Source: Chelonoidis abingdonii (Eukaryota > Chordata > Testudines > Testudinidae). Taken from it: a stretch of DNA of 64,000 bases. Shown here one piece after another: positions 25,311-38,600 of the stretch; the stretch's first letter is position 1, and each line of letters begins with the position of its first letter. The DNA lies in the NCBI RefSeq assembly GCF_003597395.2, contig NC_133771.1, positions 55,433,746-55,497,745 of the forward strand. Direction: 5' to 3'. The notes under the pieces were generated by a model. That model was not told the DNA's origin. It saw nothing but the letters and a program-made list of their open reading frames with translations, and searched no databases. The position numbers and the translations under genes are program-made.

Positions 25311-26387
25311 AAATTTTGCATTCTTGGCTGAGCTCCCAATGCCTGTAGGGTCAACACTTTCTGGGCGGGTTCAGGGGTCATCCACCAATTCACCAACTCC
25401 TACCACCTCCCCGTCCATGAAGAAAAGGGAGAAAATCTTTTGACTTTTTTATGTACCTATGTATACTGCAGCTGCTGGTAAGACTGGTGCAGCAGTAACG
25501 TAGCATCCTCTCTCCTCCCTCCCTGGTGGCGACGGTACAGTGCACGTAGCTGAGCCATGCCGGTCATGAGCCTATGAGTGCTCCTGCTGGCTCAGGTGAG
25601 GTCACCGGGGCACCTGGCTAAAAATAGGAATGATTCGGTCACTCCCAGTAGATGGACAGAATGGTGACCTTCCTCATCATGCAATTGGGCTGAGCTCCAT
25701 CAGCCCCGCTCCTTTCATGTGTAAAGAACAGATTCTGTGCCTGGACGGTCATGCACGGGATGCTGGCTCCCTCCCACCACCACTTAATGCTGCATGGACT
25801 ATCAAGCTGCTGGAGACTGCCTCCATTTTATCTCACTAACAAGTCAGTATCTTCTTATCCTCTTCTTTATACTTCATCACAAATGGGGAGACACGCCATG
25901 TGTAGCCCAGGAGGGTTGGGGAGAGGGAGCACGGTGGGGTTGTTGCAGGGACACCCCGGATGGAATGCAGCTCATCATGTCTGCGGGACTGACTATGGAG
26001 CGACGCTCTCTTACACTGGTTCCTAGTACGTGCCCATAGTCTAGACAGGGACTGACTCATTTTTAGATAACAAAAGAGGGATTGACTTGGGGAGTCTCCA
26101 TTTTTGTCTTTCGCCCCCGCAACCTCAGCCAGGGGCACCCATAGCAGCAGCAGCGGTACAGAACGACAGATAACCATCATCTTGCCAATTTTACAATGGC
26201 GCACAGACGTACAGAGCGACTGATACCGTTCTCTGCTATCTGCAAAGGCAAATGAGCTGCTGTGTAGTCGCTCGTATCGCTCTGTCAGCGGTATCCAGTA
26301 CACATACAGTGACAGTAAAAAAATGCTGAACGGGCTCATGGTTGCCGTGCTATGGCATCTGCCAGGGCAATCGTAGAAAAAGGGCAC
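25311..26387 (+). mobile_element. Harbinger-like DNA transposon, interior (left contig)
   Basis: I recognise this text ('gcattcttggctgagctccc', 'cttgacttttttatgtacc', 'ggctaaaaataggaatga', 'gccaattttacaatggcgca') as the interior of a long repeated DNA transposon of turtle genomes. The continuation of its last bases is found at about 48,999, where clean sequence runs to an inverted-repeat end at 49,340. No intact frame is present. The Harbinger assignment is from memory of the family, not from a transposase seen here. Confidence 0.65.
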
Positions 26388-26412
26388 NNNNNNNNNNNNN
26401 NNNNNNNNNNNN
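26388..26412. other. Assembly gap, 25 N
   Basis: A run of exactly 25 undetermined bases. A fixed small size suggests a placeholder rather than a measured gap. Confidence 0.99.
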
Positions 26413-28429
26413 GGGGCAAAAGGAAGCTGAAAACACGTCTGCGCAGGACCTACAGGCCGCCGGTCGGCGGACGTCGAGCCAGCCGCAGTACCGTCCCAAA
26501 CCACCACACAGCCAGAAGAAGGGGGAAGCGGGGGGAGTAAGGAAAACGCCACGAGGTTGACAGTGAGGGCCAACAAACATTGAAAAAAAAGAGCAAGCGG
26601 ACAGGACGCGAACAATGAGGGCCCGCATAACGAAAAGGTGAGCAGGCCCTGAACCCCCACACGAAACACTAGGGCGAGGGACAAGTGCAGGACAGGGCAT
26701 AGGAAAAGGGGCACAACAAACAGCAAAGCATGTCAAGTACAAGAAGAAGAAAAGGGGGAAAGAAGTGCAGAGCCTGCAATAGAGGCGGGAAGTCCGGGAT
26801 CAAAATAGTCGAAAGCAAGTCAGGGAAAACATGCAGAGGATCGAGCGGGGAAATGCCCTGAAAGCCAGTTCCATCACGGTCGGAAAACGAAAAACAGGCG
26901 CATAGTGGGTGCCTGTCAATCGACTGAGACCAAAAATGTGAGACAGATGAAGGCCGCGAGCTAATTACCAGCTAACAGAGAGCGGCCACCAATAGGACCG
27001 GAGGGGCAAAAACGCGGCGCCCCAAAACGCCCGGGGGACAAGAGCCAGACCTTCCGGAGCGGAAGACCAAGGAAAGAAACGCGGGCCCGCACGAGGGCCT
27101 CGCCTGAGGCGTCCGCCACGGGGACCAGAAGAGCACGGGGAGGCAATCCGTAAGTCTGGAAAACAGTGAGCGTGCCACCTCACCCAGAGGCAAACAGAGG
27201 TCCAAGCGCCGGAAGCCAAACAAATGAATCTCGCTGGCCCGCCTCCGTGGGAGAAGCCCGGGATATCACGGACGAATCGGATGCTCGGGAGGAGAAACCG
27301 CGGTAAAGCAAGGTGAACCAGAGTGTTGCTGAGAACCCAGGAGAAACCGAAGGAAGAGGCACGAGTGAGGAAAGAGACCGAAATAGCAGAGGGCGGATCG
27401 GGGCCAGAAGGAGACCAGGGAGCAGACACCAGAGGCCGAAGGTGGCAGGCATATGCAGATCAACTGTGGGAGTAAGCAGAGGACTGGCAGACGAGGACCG
27501 CAGTGGACGCTGAAGGCAGGTGAGGAAAGCAACGAGGGAACAGGACCGGGGCAGACACAGGTGAGAAAAGAGAGGCAAGGGAGGCAAGAAGAATCAAAGC
27601 AGGGGGAAAATGGAAAGGAGAAGACAGGAAAGGTTAGAATACAAAGGAACGACAACATTGCCGTAAAAGCAGGACTGCGACGAGGCCCACCTGCTCCTAC
27701 GGACGGAAATGAGTGGAAGGGTGGGGGAAAAAGAAGGCGGCAGGGGAAATGGCCGTTAGCGAGACTGAGTGTCAAAGCCCACAAAGTTAAGGGCAGAGAA
27801 ACGCTTAAACGTCCTAGAGAGAGGGGACACTCATCAGCAATGGTCAGTGGCATGGCATGTGTGGGAACCACTCCCAACACTGGAAAGGGAGGGCCATAAC
27901 GCCCACACACAAATCCGACCCAGAGTGAATGAGTGGGGTCGGAAGGTAGTGAGTGGCAAGAGAAGTCAAGCCAAGAACAGGAGGCAGAGGACCGGACGGA
28001 AGAAGAAAGTGGACAATGAAGCGCCGTGGGGCACCCCACCTAGCAGCACTGGGAGCCTGGAGGACACTAGGCCCCTATGAAGAATATGACAAGGGCCAGT
28101 ACTCCACAGGGGAGGAGAAAAAATTACAGGCGGGCAGAATCGGAGGCTGTGAGGCACACAGGAGGGAGTGCGCGGGGGGGAGGAGGGCGCAATGATGAGC
28201 GGCAGCGGCCAGAGGGGTCAGGACAAAGCAGGTGAGCCATCGGGCAACGACAGCAAGGTAGGACAAGGTAGAGCAGGGGAGAAGAACATAAGCAAGGAGG
28301 GAGGGGAGCATGGCAAAAGACCAAGGGCGGAAGAGCAGAACGCACAAGCGAGCACAGCACAAAACACACAACAGCTCCAGCTCCAGGCCAAAACCCAAGA
28401 AAACACCACCCATAAGACCCAAAACCACA

Positions 28430-28470
28430 CGACCACACACACGCGCATCAACAAGCGCAACATAATAAAA

Positions 28471-28510
<40 letters not shown>

Positions 28511-29660
28511 AGCCAAACCCAAGCAACAAGTCAACAACTCCAAACAACCCGAAAGAAACATAGACGAAGAGAATACCAAAAAGACAAAAAATAAACAAAA
28601 AACAATAAAAAACGCCCACGACAATACATTCCAATAACACCCACAAAAGCATCATGCAGGAAAACAAACAACTATCACCAAAGAAAACACCCAAAAAAAA
28701 AAACCCCCATACAACAGAACAAAAAACAAACCAAATCAACTCCACCTAAAAAGAAAGAAAAAAAAAGAACTCACACGCACAAAAAAAAACAACCAAAAAA
28801 CAAAAAAACAGCACAAAAACACCAAACAACAAGACAGACATAAGCATGGACACATCTACGAAGTACCCACGAAAGCCACCCAAAACCGACAAACACAATC
28901 TCTACAACAACTAACACACCCGTATAAAAAATAAATCAATCCTAACAAAAAAAATCCAGCAAAAACCAATCAAAACCACATGCCAACAAGCAAAAACCAC
29001 AAAAATCACTCCGAACATCACCCAACCAAACCATAATCAAAACTTCAACTTACACAAAAAGAACACCCAGAACCAACGACACAGCCAAAAGAAAAGATAC
29101 AGACGAACAAAAGACAAGCTCACTCCCGCCCCCCCCACAAGCAAATGCCTGCTGAAAACAAACACCCCCCAGCATTCCAGGAAACAAAAAAACCACCCAC
29201 CGCCCTAAAGGCCCACAGTAATCAACCCCCCAAAACGAATATGCACCAATCTGACAGACACTGCCAAAAAAGCCCACAATAACAACGAACACCCAACACA
29301 CCATAAAAACAAAGAAGCCGAAAAAGAAAAAAAACAAAACCCCACAAAAACCCCAAAAAGAACCAAGCAAAACAACACCATCTCACAAAAGAACCAACGA
29401 CAACCCTCAACACACCCCAACAAAAAAAAAGAACTAACCAAACAAAAAAACAATATAACAAAACACACACTCAAAAAACTCCAATGTAAGATACACCAAA
29501 AATAATAACCTAAAACCACCCACACTCCGATCAGCAAAACGTACCAACCATAACACGACCCCGATAACAAACAACCTACTAGCGGACAACCAGACAAAAA
29601 CAGCATCAAAAACACATCAAAGCTACCTCTCGAAAACATAACAGCTCATATCAAGACACC
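28430..29660. other. A/C-only composition anomaly
   Basis: Almost only A and C on the plus strand, with long stretches lacking G or T. It is not a simple repeat unit. It lies inside the noisy arm and is best read as failed base calling. Confidence 0.75.
28473..28509 (+). repeat. Poly-A run of 37
   Basis: An uninterrupted homopolymer in the aberrant interval, with no matching poly-T in the second arm. Probably a calling artefact. Confidence 0.8.
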
Positions 29661-32600
29661 GTCCTATTGATTCTTACTGAATACCCACTACATCATCGCC
29701 CCGAATAACAATAACAACATGATACCACCGACTCGAACCTTGGCATAAATATATCTGAATCTATAGCCAGCACTAGCGAACGTGCAATATGATCAGCAGA
29801 AGATGCTCATCCCACCTACTATGGAATTTCAATCCTAACCAAAACACGTGACAATCGCGACAGCCACAAGCATACTCCAGATCAAAGGAATCCTCTCCTC
29901 CTCGTCTCTAACCTATCTCCAAAACCCACACGCGCGCCCACCTGCCCTACATCTGCAATCCCCGCCCACCAAATTACAATAAATAAAAATATCTCTGATA
30001 TATCTGAAATTACACCCCCCTAACACATGCCCATGACCTACCCCAACTGTCTCAAACCTCCCATATCTCATTCTATCACAATCAGCACTAAAATCTAACG
30101 CAAAGATATCAATAACCAAATAGTGAGATAACCGACTAATCAAAAACAAGATAGCCTACCATGAAATTCGCCATCATCCACCCGGCACTCATATAAATAC
30201 TCATATCCTTTCACTCATGATAGATCACTAGCACCCCAAACCAACTAAAAAAAACTAACTATCAAAATAAGATACTGAAGTTGGTGTCAAACATGCAACA
30301 CCTCTCTTATAGCGCACAACAAAACATACCTCGCACATAATCTAAACAAATAACAATAAACAGCAACTCAACAGGCAACTGTACCAAACGAGCAAATAAC
30401 AAGCTATATAACCTAAAATATATATGGAACAGAGGCAAGAATTCACATCCCCAAACAAAACAAGAAAAAACCAATACCATCAGCACGCTCCTCATAAAAA
30501 CTCGAAAACCCACTCCACACTCATAAACCCAACTGCTGGCTCCACTTACAATCCATTACTACCACTCACTATTACCCACGAACCCACTAACCCACCTGAC
30601 ACAGCTTCCACTTCGACTGAAACACAAATTGACCAAAGATAACAACACATGACCCATGTATTAACTAGATCCTCTCGCCAACTAAAGATTACAGATACAA
30701 TATAATACCCCACTTTTACAGTTGCCTTATCACATCAACTTCCTCCACCTACTCCTTTAATCCTGTCAACCAATTGAAGGACTGAAATATACTCCTCTTC
30801 ACGTCTAGTAAAGAGAAAACGCGTAGTCAAGAGGCCACTTCAAAAAAATCTAGCATCTATCTGAAAATAAAGCAAGGAATATATCCACTGACTTAGAGTT
30901 TATCCTTTGTCTAAAAAATCTAAGTGCCGTAAAAATAAATAACCTACTGATAAAGCATATCTCACTAAGAAAAGAATAATTCAAGGTTGAGATACAACCA
31001 GATTTATTACGAAATGAATGAAAGTCAACTACCATACTCATAATAATGTAAGCCAACTCGCTAGAATTAATAATAGACAGCATGAAAACAACAAATATAA
31101 AGCACAAACCTGCACCACTCACAGATAGACGAAACCAACTTAGACAGTTAATATACTACTTAACTTCAAATACAGCAGATATCCAAAAATTTTTCATTCC
31201 ACAGCCCTCGAGCCACAATGCACTTGCATACAACCGAATAAATCAAAAACTAACAGGCCCTACCCGTCGCCTATAGTACTGCAGATACGAACTAAAGCAT
31301 CACTCACCACGCCATGTCTTACAAACCACTACTAGAAACATATCACCACGGTAACAGAATCTCGATTCCTAGCCATAGGACCTTACCCCTACAGCTCCAC
31401 CATTATGCCCTATAACAAGTCTTCAATATAAGAATGGATCGAAAACAATAAACCTACTCTATGCACGGTCTGACACACTCATATTCAAACTAGATGCCAT
31501 CCTTTAAAATATTACCTAGTAGGCCCGCTGTACATACTGGCCCCCTAGATTAGATCCCAAAAATAAATCTAGTTTGAGTTTGATTCTCTAAACCTCGGAT
31601 ATGTCCATAAAAATAAACAAGAAACACAAGTCCTATCCTCACTTTCCAATATTATAGTAACCCAAAATACATCTAACATCCAAAATTTATCCACCATAAG
31701 AACTCAAACATACAATTAGAACATCAAAATCTCAATACGAACGAGAGGATCTAAAAAACATATAATCTAATCTGTAATACTTGTAAGCCGCCTCAGCTCG
31801 AGCCCGCACAAACAACAATTAGAGAACATTCCAGTCACCTCACTATGCCGTCCATAACCGTGTGATATGTAGTCCCCAGGACCACAAACTCTCTTACTTC
31901 TACTCCTTTCCTCATACTTACCCCTATTAGTTACTAACTTATCACTGGCTATCAGCAAACTCATAAATCTTAACTATTCGTTATAGCAAACTAGACAATC
32001 TCCTCTGCAACAATGTCAGTCTATTTACTGCTCCTCCCCATAAACCAAAAACACTTTGGACCGGTACTTCTCATATTATCTCTTATCATTGGGGGGGGGG
32101 ACCAAGAGGCTATTATACTCCGCCTTTACTCCAACTTTCGTTCGCTACAATGATCTGACCTCCCATCAACAGTAAGCCCTCTTTCCTTGAACCTGAATCT
32201 CCCAATACTAATCCCTATCTGCTCGGCAACCCCTACATCATGCTGTTCTAACTAGTACCTTTACTGATGATATAGCCATTACGACCATACAATTCCAGTC
32301 TATTGGTCTAACATACTCAGGCATCGGCGCAATGAATATCTCTTTCCACCCTTCATAGAGAGGCACGACTTAAAAATCTATAAATCAGTTTCGATCGCCA
32401 TACTTTGGACTGATAATAAGTTCGCCGTTCAAATACATAACCTTCACGATCCATGAGTTCTAGTCGATACCACCAAATACAACAATATACGCCTAACAAC
32501 TAGTTACTTAACGCGTCTCAAAGTTAGCCCTTAGAACTACAAAAACCCCTAAGCTCAGATCTAATCCAGATTAATCTTACTCCAAGTCTCCGTCGAAACG

Positions 32601-35600
32601 ACGAAATTATGCCCCACCCCCAATAACAAAAATGAATCACTCGGACACACCAGCTCTCCTCCCCTACACACCCAATATAGCTATGATAATGCACTCACTA
32701 CTACAAACCAAAACAAATCTAACAACATAGGCATACCACTACTATTGTTCCTCATCAATAACCTTGGCCAAGTGTACCAGGTAATCACTATCCAAAGACA
32801 TCAACTCAATAACAACAGGAATACTGAAAGCCAATAACGCATAATATTCAACAAGTTATGACTTATGTCCTACAAGGATCTTAATAATACACGGCGACGT
32901 ACTCAAATCTCCTAATCTCCCCTGCATACACACACATACCCACATATCGTGATCTACCTATACATATAAATACACATTAACAGACTGCTCATCATAATAA
33001 TGCCGAACTAACCCGATTCCCAAGTCAATCACAGCTACCCTCGAGAATCAAACTTAATAGCACACCCAACAAGAAAGACACAGAAATATTACCCCAGAAA
33101 GAAGGCCAACAGAATCTATCCTCAATAACCAATGTGATTTCATTGCCCATGACAGGACTCTGTACTAGTATCCATTTACTTCATCACTTCTTACTCCTAT
33201 TCGATCATAACTCATCCATATGAAAACAGATGCTACTACCACCCATTGCCTAATATTTCATGTCTCGACAATAGAACAAGACTAGGAGGTAACTCAGCCT
33301 TCAGACTAACCATGCGACTGTCAAAAAAGTCACAAGATCATCATCTATCTCTCACCCACACCAACCACATCATTCACTCGTTATCATGAATAATACCCAT
33401 AATAAAATACTCATGGTTTCACTTCAACTTGCACACATAGCTACTCAATGTCTCCCATCCTATCTATTAAGATTAACATAAGCTTCTTACATCTATAAGT
33501 ACAAAACATCTTAATTCCTATAAGACCAAATATACAACTGAAACATTCCTAATTTACCTTGACACTCTCCACGGCACAGACACTTCTAACCACAATTCTA
33601 TGCAATCTTGAATAGAAGATATGCAAGCATGAGTTAATCATAAAACACAAGGAGGGACTCCGCCAAAAAAACAAAACGCATTATCGCATAAAAATAAAAA
33701 ATTTGTAATGTTCACATACAAGCAAAAAAGCTCAGCTCAAAAGCTCCTCTTGTTCTTTGCAGTACAGACTAAACACGGCTGCTACTCTGAATCTCCCAGT
33801 CCACCAGTATACCTATTAGACTGGCATCTTTACTAACATACCTTCCAATATCGCATTCTCTCATACCCACTGCCTGTGCGCTCTCACTACTCCTATATCA
33901 GTTTCAACACCACTCATATTAAATGTTGCGTGGCTGAATACCTCCACACAACAATATAACTAGGGACCAAATCTAACCATCATTCCTCTCCCACATCACC
34001 CTACGCTCTTACAAAGCTACTCTATACTCACGTATTCCGTTGCGCTCCCGTCCTAGATGTAACGCTCACGATACTATATCCATACACTCTACAACAAACA
34101 CAGAGAGAAGTAAGTTAAAAATACTCCTGTCAGATATAAATAATGAAACGGAACATAAAGAATAACTAGAACCTGAGAACCGCTGCTAGACCTTGCCAAT
34201 CAGCAATAATACACCAAGGGGCAGAGAAGGATTACTAGAACACCAAACTCAAGCTATGATTCTAATAAGTAGTTCTTTTTCTCATAACTGTACATGTGCT
34301 CATCTCTGAGGAAGATCGAGAGTGACAACTGCGCGACGTACCATCCAGGCCGTCTAATATATACCATATTCAAAGTTTAGTTAAACGCTAGCAGCTAGAG
34401 AGAAGAGACAGTTTAAAGTCTATTATTAGTGGGATCTATCTCTACCTATTGCCAGAAATAGTGTAACTCACATGAATAGACTGAACTAGAATGTTTATGT
34501 CGCTACCTTGGTGGAAGTATTTCTAAAATATCGTATTCTCGCTGGAGAAAGGAAGGAAAACCTAATTCGTCTCAGTTCTATAAAGCTGATAAAGCCCCGA
34601 TATTATCCACTACAAATAGAAATCAAGGTAAATACTAGTGATATCTATAATAACATCGTTCCCTATCTACATTTCATCTAAAAGTATATACATGTACTAT
34701 AACCTGATGGATCTATTAATTCCCTACGGTTAAGCATACAAAGGAAAGGTAAGACGTCGAAGCAACAAAATACCAACTCCAGTGTAGAACTCACCTAGAC
34801 AATTAGTGTCACAGAGCGCGACCAACTGGAGCTGCGCAAACGCTAGCTACGTGTTTAAACGCTATCAAGGCAGCAGAATATGAATCACAAGTGATGTCTT
34901 CCAGGATAAACCCAGGGAGGGAAGCTGGGAGTAGAGGCAACATGATAAAACGGAAATAGAGCAAGTCATATACTTTCCTAATGGAATGTCAAGAATCCAA
35001 GCAGCGAATCAGAGAGATCTTAAGAACTCAAAAACCCCAAGGCTCGCACACACCACCACACAACAACCGCGCCCCAAGAGCCGCTCTTCCCTCATCAAAT
35101 ATACAACAAACAGGCACCGAAGATCCTATATAGGTAATGCAGGAATCCACTCCAGCCCAGGTCCCTGAAGAATCGCGGCAGCGGCGATGATCTCAGAGCA
35201 TATGCTGGAAACGCGCGAGCTCAATGTGACACGCAATAGGGAGGCCAACCTAGTCATTGTAGAGACTAATGCCACTCGATCTTGATTGGTGATGAGACAT
35301 ATGAGGCTCACAGAGGCATGATATGCACGCAATAATGACAAAAAAGCTATAACTAAGATCACGATACTGTGCCAGTCCCTACGTCCTTAAGCAAAGTCAT
35401 ATTATTCACCCAAACCACTCACTATACAACAGGTGACGTCCACATCGCAAAGAAAAACCAAGATCCTACTAGCCTCCACAACTGGATTCCCATGAGACAC
35501 ATACCATGCCAAAACCACTTCTGTCTGATGACGCACCAACCTCCGCCTGAGCACATTCTGATCAGCTCACAAATAATCTTGTTACCACCTCTTTGACATG

Positions 35601-38600
35601 CACCTCCTCACATCGACACTAGAGAAATCCACATGCAAAGAAGATTCACTCATGAGCAACCAATAACGAATCATTCGTCTACCGCTGTACAATTCCACCA
35701 CACGCCTTATGCAATCTTCACGAATCTCCCTCAGACATTAATTATACCAGCTGAATCATCTAGTATCACACATTTACCGACATGAAAAGGTACAATCTAT
35801 CGGTTCTTCCCAACTACCCATGCTTAGTAGAATCTTCATCAAGCCTCAGGACACACATCGCGCATATCTAGCAAAACTGAGATGCCACCAACACGCAACA
35901 GCAACCCCCCTTTCTCGTTCTCCCGGATCAGCTCTAGATTTAGCAGGCATAGTCTATAGCTCTCCACGTAAGGCAGTCACCCCGTACAATAACCTGCCAT
36001 GGTTCTAGTTAAGGACTGTGGAGTTCTCATTCTATCCCCTCGTATCCCTCTGGCTGGCAATGTCCACTTCAAAAATATCCATATTCTCAACAATAGAACA
36101 AATCACTCATGCACAACCCAATGCCAAGTAAAGTCCTTCACTGGCTCATATTGATAGCGATAATTATTCCAATATGAACTCTCTACCCTCTTCCTATAGC
36201 GCCAATAATGCTGCCTATACCTTCTTAAACTTTAGCCCCTCACTATCTCAGCGTCACAACACCCACGTGCAAACATGTCCACCTTCCTTCATTTTCCAAA
36301 TCTCTGACAAAGCTGATTACTGCAGTCATATAAATTACTCTCCTATACACTAGCCTGTCATTATATACCATCGTCGCATATAAGATTCTCACATTATCAA
36401 CACATCTCCCACATGTCCACTTCGCATCAACCAAGTAGGAACATACCCACAGAGTATCCGTTATGTGGTCCATCACCTATTCAACTGAATAATGCAAGTC
36501 TCGCCTATGTCCCTTCAGCTCTCCTCATGTCTTTGCAACTTCCCAATCACATCATACTCGCAAGCCCCATATCACTAACACTCAACCAGATACATTATCA
36601 AGCCTGGCTCATCTCTCCAAATCACCTCATATCCCTCTTTCCAATACCGATGCCCAGTCTCTTAATTCAAGCGGACACTCTATGCAGACAAAACTTCTCC
36701 ATACTCCAATATACATAATGTACCTCCTCCAGAGCAGTAATGATACATGCGCGCAGGAACAATTCCACATCCATTATTACTTCTGTACTCATTTACTGCT
36801 GCCTCCTGTATCTGTAACCACCACGCCACTTCCAGCAGACCTAACAACCATAGCGTTAGTTTGGGAACAACACAACACACAACAAACTCCAACTCAAACA
36901 AAAATCACCACCCTCCTCCCACCAGCAAAATCAAAGCCCCAACGAGCGCACAGAACACTGGCATCAGAACACCACCTGCCCAGCCGCCATTCACACTAGC
37001 TAGCTGATCCATAGCTCACATAGCATAATCCTGAATACTCCCTACCGACAACGCACATCCTCCCCCTTGCAAAACCACCCCAAATGCAAAAGACTCCTGT
37101 TCTACCCAGAAAAAAGTAGCAGTTCTTTGCTCAGCATCCTGGTGTACACTGCCAGCTGATCGTGGTCCATCCAACATGGAGAGCAACGTCAGCGTCACCC
37201 GTTAATGCTCAATCAGCTTAAAAACAACATCAACAGCAACTTAGTTCCAACTAGGATAGGAGCACACGTTCTCGCAAAATACAAGCCTCTTTCATTAGAG
37301 CTACTGCTCCTAAACCCACACACTACATAGTCAAAACACTCTCAACCGTCTCTTCAAAATATAATTTCACTTGAAACCACCATAATACCCATGCACAACA
37401 CCGCACCATACAATAGTATGCACCCCCCTGAGCCTTCTTATCGTACCATTAAAATGAGCGCATATAACTTAATCCATCTACAACATAAGGACACATTGTA
37501 TGCTGAACCCAGTGTCACTTACGCAGCCACACACAAAAAACTTAATGTTAATCTCACAGAGAGCCATCCTATTAATAAATTATTCATCCCCCCAAAATAT
37601 AGATATAAAAGTGATTTACTTACTTACAATGTTCCTTCTTGGCTGCTCGTTCCTGATCTCCACACTAGATAGTGATTTACAATGTCAATGCGTCAAAGCC
37701 ACACAGAATAAGTAAATGCACCAAAAAAAAAAGATAATAAATAGCGTATCACACATCAATGACACTCACCGACTGAATCACAGAAGAACTATTTATACAT
37801 AAGCACCAAATCGCATCCTCCACCTACACCAAACTACTTTAAGCAAGAAGCCATTAATAATATGCTCGACATATAACATTAATAGTATCTTATATACCCA
37901 TGAGGTAGAACATGGATAATATGCTGATGCTTCAATAAAAATCTTAGAAGCAATGTCAGAGTTAGTAGATACTATAATCGCGCATAAAGCTAAAACAAGA
38001 TTATGTTTAATACTGGCCTTTTGGTAACAACCACTCAGTCAGAAAGTATACCACCACCTCTATCTGTAACTCACAGACACATCTGAATTCTAGGCACCAC
38101 AACAAAACTAACATGACGTACCATAAAGAGTAACGTAGAAACAAATGCCAGAAACAAACGTAATCTGCCAACCTCTCATATAATGCTATTGCAGCGTAAC
38201 CATTTTAGATACTGTATGAGGCGAATCATTTGAGCAATCCCCTTCACCACATCTAGTATACACATAATATACCTTTCTCCATCCCTCCCATCAGTCATAC
38301 TAGGGCACAGAGAAACAATAATCATGATTGAATCTCTCAGGAGAAAGAGTTAGGACATGATTGGACAAACATACTGAAAAATTTGTCCACGACGAGAGGA
38401 TTCGCATTGCAGAAACTGAAAACACAGAAATTTATGACGTCTCTAAAACTGCAATGCGAAGTTGCTATCTCAAATAATATGATAGAATATACTTCGCCTC
38501 TCTTGCTGAATATTAGCATTGTAAAGACATATCTAGGAGCAGTTCCTCCACTTGTTTTATATCTTTTGCTTAAATGGAATGGAGTATTATACTAATTACA

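Noticed and set aside
25836..26726. 296-codon minus-strand frame crossing the N gap
   Set aside because: It includes undetermined bases, lies over transposon sequence and noisy gap fill, and shows no domain.
26950..28745. Many long overlapping frames on both strands (up to 257 codons)
   Set aside because: They come from extreme base composition (few A/T-rich stops) in low-accuracy sequence; residues are low-complexity and frames overlap on both strands.
28430..29660. A/C-rich tract as a possible new satellite or strand-asymmetric element
   Set aside because: No repeat unit, and it lies within the degraded arm of the fold-back; signal failure explains it better.
32091..32100. G10 run as a G-quadruplex or regulatory site
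   Set aside because: It sits in the noisy arm and is most likely a homopolymer calling error.
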